Part shown: positions 61,765 to 64,000 of the stretch, piece after piece
How the letters are laid out: each line of letters opens with the position of its first letter
How positions within the stretch are numbered: position 1 is the stretch's first letter
Assembly: GCF_020829645.1 (NCBI RefSeq)
Contig: NZ_JAIVFS010000002.1
Coordinates: 1-64,000, forward strand
Length of the DNA stretch: 64,000 nucleotides
Direction: 5' to 3'
From: Nostoc mirabile CHAB5784
GTDB taxonomy: Bacteria > Cyanobacteriota > Cyanobacteriia > Cyanobacteriales > Nostocaceae
The notes under the pieces: generated by a model
The model's database searches: none
Told to the model about the DNA's origin: nothing
Seen by the model: the letters and a program-made list of their open reading frames with translations, nothing else
Made by a program: the position numbers and the translations under genes

Positions 61765-62124
61765 ATGACATTTTCTAGATGGTTAGATACACTATTTGAT
61801 AATTTAATAAATTGGCTAGGAAAAGTTTTTAGTGCATGGATACAGCAACTAGTCTCCAGAATTCAATCTTCTTGGGAAGCGCAAATTGCTCCTGTTCTTC
61901 GATACTTTTTTGGAGTAGTAACACAATTTTATGTTCTTTTCTACCGGACAGTAAAAGACATAGTAAACATGGAATTTTGGGATCCAAACTCATTACAATA
62001 TGGAAAACCATCTCGAACTTTTGAGATTACTAAAGCACCGAATGGAGTTCCGATTCCACGGGAAGATCAACGGAATACTTCACAAGTATTTAAGATTAAT
62101 GATCCACTTGGACTAACAGTTTAA
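61765..62124 (+). CDS. Small amphipathic/membrane-associated protein, first gene of AAA+ unit
   Basis: The 119-residue N-terminal two-thirds is rich in tryptophan, phenylalanine and leucine with regular polar spacing (FSRWLDTLFDNLINWLGKVF, SAWIQQLVSRIQSSWEAQIA, PVLRYFFGVVTQFYVLFY), suggesting amphipathic helices that lie on a membrane or one membrane segment. The C-terminus is polar (GKPSRTFEITKAPNGVPIPR). The ribosome site GGAGGG is strong. No family is recognised. It is followed by two genes on the same strand with gaps of 70 and 54 bp. Confidence 0.6.
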   Translation: MTFSRWLDTLFDNLINWLGKVFSAWIQQLVSRIQSSWEAQIAPVLRYFFGVVTQFYVLFYRTVKDIVNMEFWDPNSLQYGKPSRTFEITKAPNGVPIPREDQRNTSQVFKINDPLGLTV

Positions 62125-62194
62125 TTTGAATCGCGAGTTGATTGACAAATAAATAGCTCATTGTTGTTGAACTAGCTTTGATTAAATTGAAACT

Positions 62195-62761
62195 ATGCCA
62201 CAATCTACCAAAGTTTATCTTAGTATAGACTTCCGCTCTACAAACCCTACCGGAAGACTAGCTTCTATCAAATTACATGGTGTACCAGGTCGAGAATTGG
62301 AAAATGAAGAGTTTTCTGTGAATGAGAAAATTCGAGATTTCTGTAATGAGCTAATAGTTGATAAAATCTTTAGGCGCAGTCACAATATAGGTTCTAATTT
62401 TGAGCATCTTGAAATATGGCTCTATGACTCTAAGAGCGATAGGCAGAACTTGGAGTATTTAATCCCAGAGTTAGATCAAGATGATTTAAAGATTGCTTCG
62501 GATATTTCAGCATCTCAATTGAGGAACATCTACATATTAGACAACAAAGTTCAAGACGATAAACTTGACGACTGGGAGCAAGAGGTCAGAAAACTATTTA
62601 GACCCCTATTTGCAGAGTTTGTAAAATTGCCTGAAATGCCAGAGAGTTTAGCAAATATTCCTTTGTTTAAGAGAGTAGAATCTGTGATGAGCAAAACAAT
62701 TCCGTATCATGGCATTCTTGAAACTTTGTTCTTTGATACTTTGATTGTTCAGATAGATTAA
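62195..62761 (+). CDS. Unknown protein, middle gene of AAA+ unit
   Basis: The 188-residue soluble, acidic protein begins PQSTKVYLSIDFRSTNPTGR, LASIKLHGVPGRELENEEFS (a beta-rich start), continues FEHLEIWLYDSKSDRQNLEY, and ends in a helical region (EQEVRKLFRPLFAEFVKLPE). No motif for catalysis or nucleotide binding. Its place between a possible membrane protein and an ATPase suggests an adaptor or client of the ATPase (inference). Confidence 0.6.
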   Translation: MPQSTKVYLSIDFRSTNPTGRLASIKLHGVPGRELENEEFSVNEKIRDFCNELIVDKIFRRSHNIGSNFEHLEIWLYDSKSDRQNLEYLIPELDQDDLKIASDISASQLRNIYILDNKVQDDKLDDWEQEVRKLFRPLFAEFVKLPEMPESLANIPLFKRVESVMSKTIPYHGILETLFFDTLIVQID

Positions 62762-62815
62762 CTCCAAAAATCTGGATTCATTTTATCCTTTAGTTCATAA
62801 TTTGAGTAACTTCCT

Positions 62816-63832
62816 ATGCCACGCGTACATCCTTTAAGAGCGTTTCAAAATAACGGAGATGTATCCTCCGTTGCCCAGCAAGGTAGCTTTAGTCAGAATT
62901 CTACAAGTACAAGTAGTGTAGGGGTAGCATCAGAACCTAATAAAAGTTTAGATTCAACCATAGATTTTTCTCCTTATCTAAAAGAGCCGGAGTACTCTTT
63001 GGAAGATGTTGCTCTACCTAGAGAAACTAAACGTCAATTGGAATCAGTTTTCGCTGAACTTGAGCATCAAGACTTGATATACAGAGAATGGGGAATGGGT
63101 AAAAAGCACAAGCTTGGTAAAGCCCTCTCGATTAACTTCTTTGGCCCTCCTGGAACAGGCAAGACACTTTCTGCTGAGGCTACTGCTCATGCGTTCAATC
63201 TCAAAATATTGGCGGTACCATATCAACTACTTGAGTCTAAATATGTAGGTGAAACTCCAAAGAATATAGCGAAAGCTTTTGAGTTTGCAACTGAACACAA
63301 AGCAGTTCTGTTTTTTGATGAGGCAGATTCATTTCTAGGTAAACGTTTAGAAAATGTTACTCAATCGAGTGACACCGCAGTTAACTTAACTCGTAGTGTC
63401 ATGCTTATGCAGCTTTCTGCTTATGAAGGTGTTGTAATTTTTGCGACAAACTTGATTCGCAACTTTGATCCTGCCTTTATTAGCAGAATTCGCTGGCAGA
63501 TTCAGTTTGATCTTCCTGATCAGGAAACACGCGCAAAAATCTGGAAGATTCAATTTCCTAGCCAACTTCCTCTCGATACATCGGTAAATTGCAACGAACT
63601 TGCCCAACGATTTGAAGATGTATCCGGCAGAGATATACAAAATGCCGTGTTCCAAGCAGTGGTTGCTGCTGCCAAAGAGGATAAACCTAAGGAACACAAG
63701 CAAGTTACACAGTCACATTTGATGGATGCCATGAACCAGATTATTGAGGCAAATAAGGCAGCTAGCAAGCCAGAATTCGTGCTTAAACCCGTAGAAGGTG
63801 AAGTACAATTACCACCTGTGTCTAACGCCTGA
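62816..63832 (+). CDS. AAA+ ATPase (Vps4/spastin/katanin-like single domain)
   Basis: The 338-residue protein has a disordered, S/T-rich N-terminus of about 60 residues, then one AAA module: Walker A GPPGTGKT (110-117), the pore-loop-like YQLLESKYVGETPKNIAKAF, Walker B AVLFFDEADS (about 163-172), sensor 1 VVIFATN, an arginine-finger region FDPAFISRIRWQIQFDLPD, and a C-terminal lid with VSGRDIQNAV. The layout is that of single-module remodelling ATPases that pull on clients through a hexamer pore. The order of residues around the arginine finger is slightly unusual (SRIRW). A hairpin at 63876 probably ends the transcript. Confidence 0.88.
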   Translation: MPRVHPLRAFQNNGDVSSVAQQGSFSQNSTSTSSVGVASEPNKSLDSTIDFSPYLKEPEYSLEDVALPRETKRQLESVFAELEHQDLIYREWGMGKKHKLGKALSINFFGPPGTGKTLSAEATAHAFNLKILAVPYQLLESKYVGETPKNIAKAFEFATEHKAVLFFDEADSFLGKRLENVTQSSDTAVNLTRSVMLMQLSAYEGVVIFATNLIRNFDPAFISRIRWQIQFDLPDQETRAKIWKIQFPSQLPLDTSVNCNELAQRFEDVSGRDIQNAVFQAVVAAAKEDKPKEHKQVTQSHLMDAMNQIIEANKAASKPEFVLKPVEGEVQLPPVSNA

Positions 63833-63875
63833 AGATTAGTTGCCGAGTAGTATTAAACTACTCCTACAAAAGCCC

Positions 63876-63900
63876 ACACCTGGTAGCGCTTACCAGGTGT
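63876..63900 (+). terminator. Intrinsic terminator-like hairpin after the AAA+ gene
   Basis: ACACCTGGTA and TACCAGGTGT pair perfectly around GCGCT, 43 bp after the stop codon. A moderately T-rich stretch follows. It marks the end of the three-gene unit. Confidence 0.65.
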
Positions 63901-64000
63901 TCGCCTTCCCTTTATCTCTCCCCACTTCCCCACCTAAACTTAGTGCTATTTTGGCAGAGTATAAAGAGTTTACTTTTGAATTCCGATACCGTTACACAAA

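Overview
This window looks like chromosome from a filamentous, heterocystous cyanobacterium of the Nostoc type. Four things point there. HIP1 octamers (GCGATCGC and near versions) occur inside and between genes. There are cyanobacterial marker genes: Psb34, a high-light-inducible protein, DUF3155, DUF3611 and DUF3598 proteins, a CCB1-like cytochrome b6f maturation factor, a ThiO-ThiG fusion and a small Mo-nitrogenase-C-terminal-family protein. Heptanucleotide tandem repeats (STRRs) are frequent. Small dispersed palindromic elements sit in almost every long gap. I found no rRNA, tRNA, CRISPR array or complete insertion sequence.

Layout. 1-8,300: repeat mosaic, a Fe-S PD-(D/E)XK nuclease, a STAND NTPase with 14 WD40 repeats, peptide deformylase and a repeat-rich gap. 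8,300-17,100: housekeeping block (ftsX, DUF3598, aat, rpsN, nth, rseP, serS) with one decayed PIN toxin. 17,200-22,000: DUF3611, a PadR regulator, a CCB1-like factor, DUF3155 and a GAF histidine kinase. 22,200-29,500: cell-surface cluster with two SLH proteins that share cassettes, a third secreted paralogue and a PEP-CTERM protein. 30,400-38,050: TPR protein, psb34, thiO-thiG, a 2Fe-2S ferredoxin and cimA. 38,200-46,700: large membrane TPR protein, a CruA/CruP-like flavoprotein and a coiled-coil protein. 48,100-53,000: Rnl5-type RNA ligase, an Ig-like/TolB-like protein and a YcgQ/YcgR-like permease pair. 53,700-56,800: broken vapBC locus, secreted WD40 protein and HLIP. 57,100-64,000: alanine dehydrogenase, a DUF1822/sigma-like pair, and a divergent three-gene unit ending in an AAA+ ATPase.

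The strongest unusual signal is the small mobile DNA. One MITE-like family has CAATAC-starting terminal inverted repeats and 10-bp target duplications, several of them perfect. One copy lies in the leader of ftsX, one interrupts a PIN toxin, and one has an apparent empty-site paralogue in this same window. A different 144-bp insert splits a VapC toxin, and removing it with one 5-bp repeat rebuilds the reading frame. G-rich/C-rich hairpin STRRs have also entered three conserved enzymes (ThiO, CimA, a CruA/CruP-like flavoprotein) in frame, so they are translated as low-complexity loops.

For gene systems, the candidates are the uncharacterised 61,765-63,832 unit (small amphipathic protein, unknown protein, Vps4/spastin-like AAA+ ATPase), which faces the sigma-like/DUF1822 pair across a 530-bp gap, and the stand-alone RNA repair ligase. 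Function here is inference. All family calls come from motif recognition without database searches.
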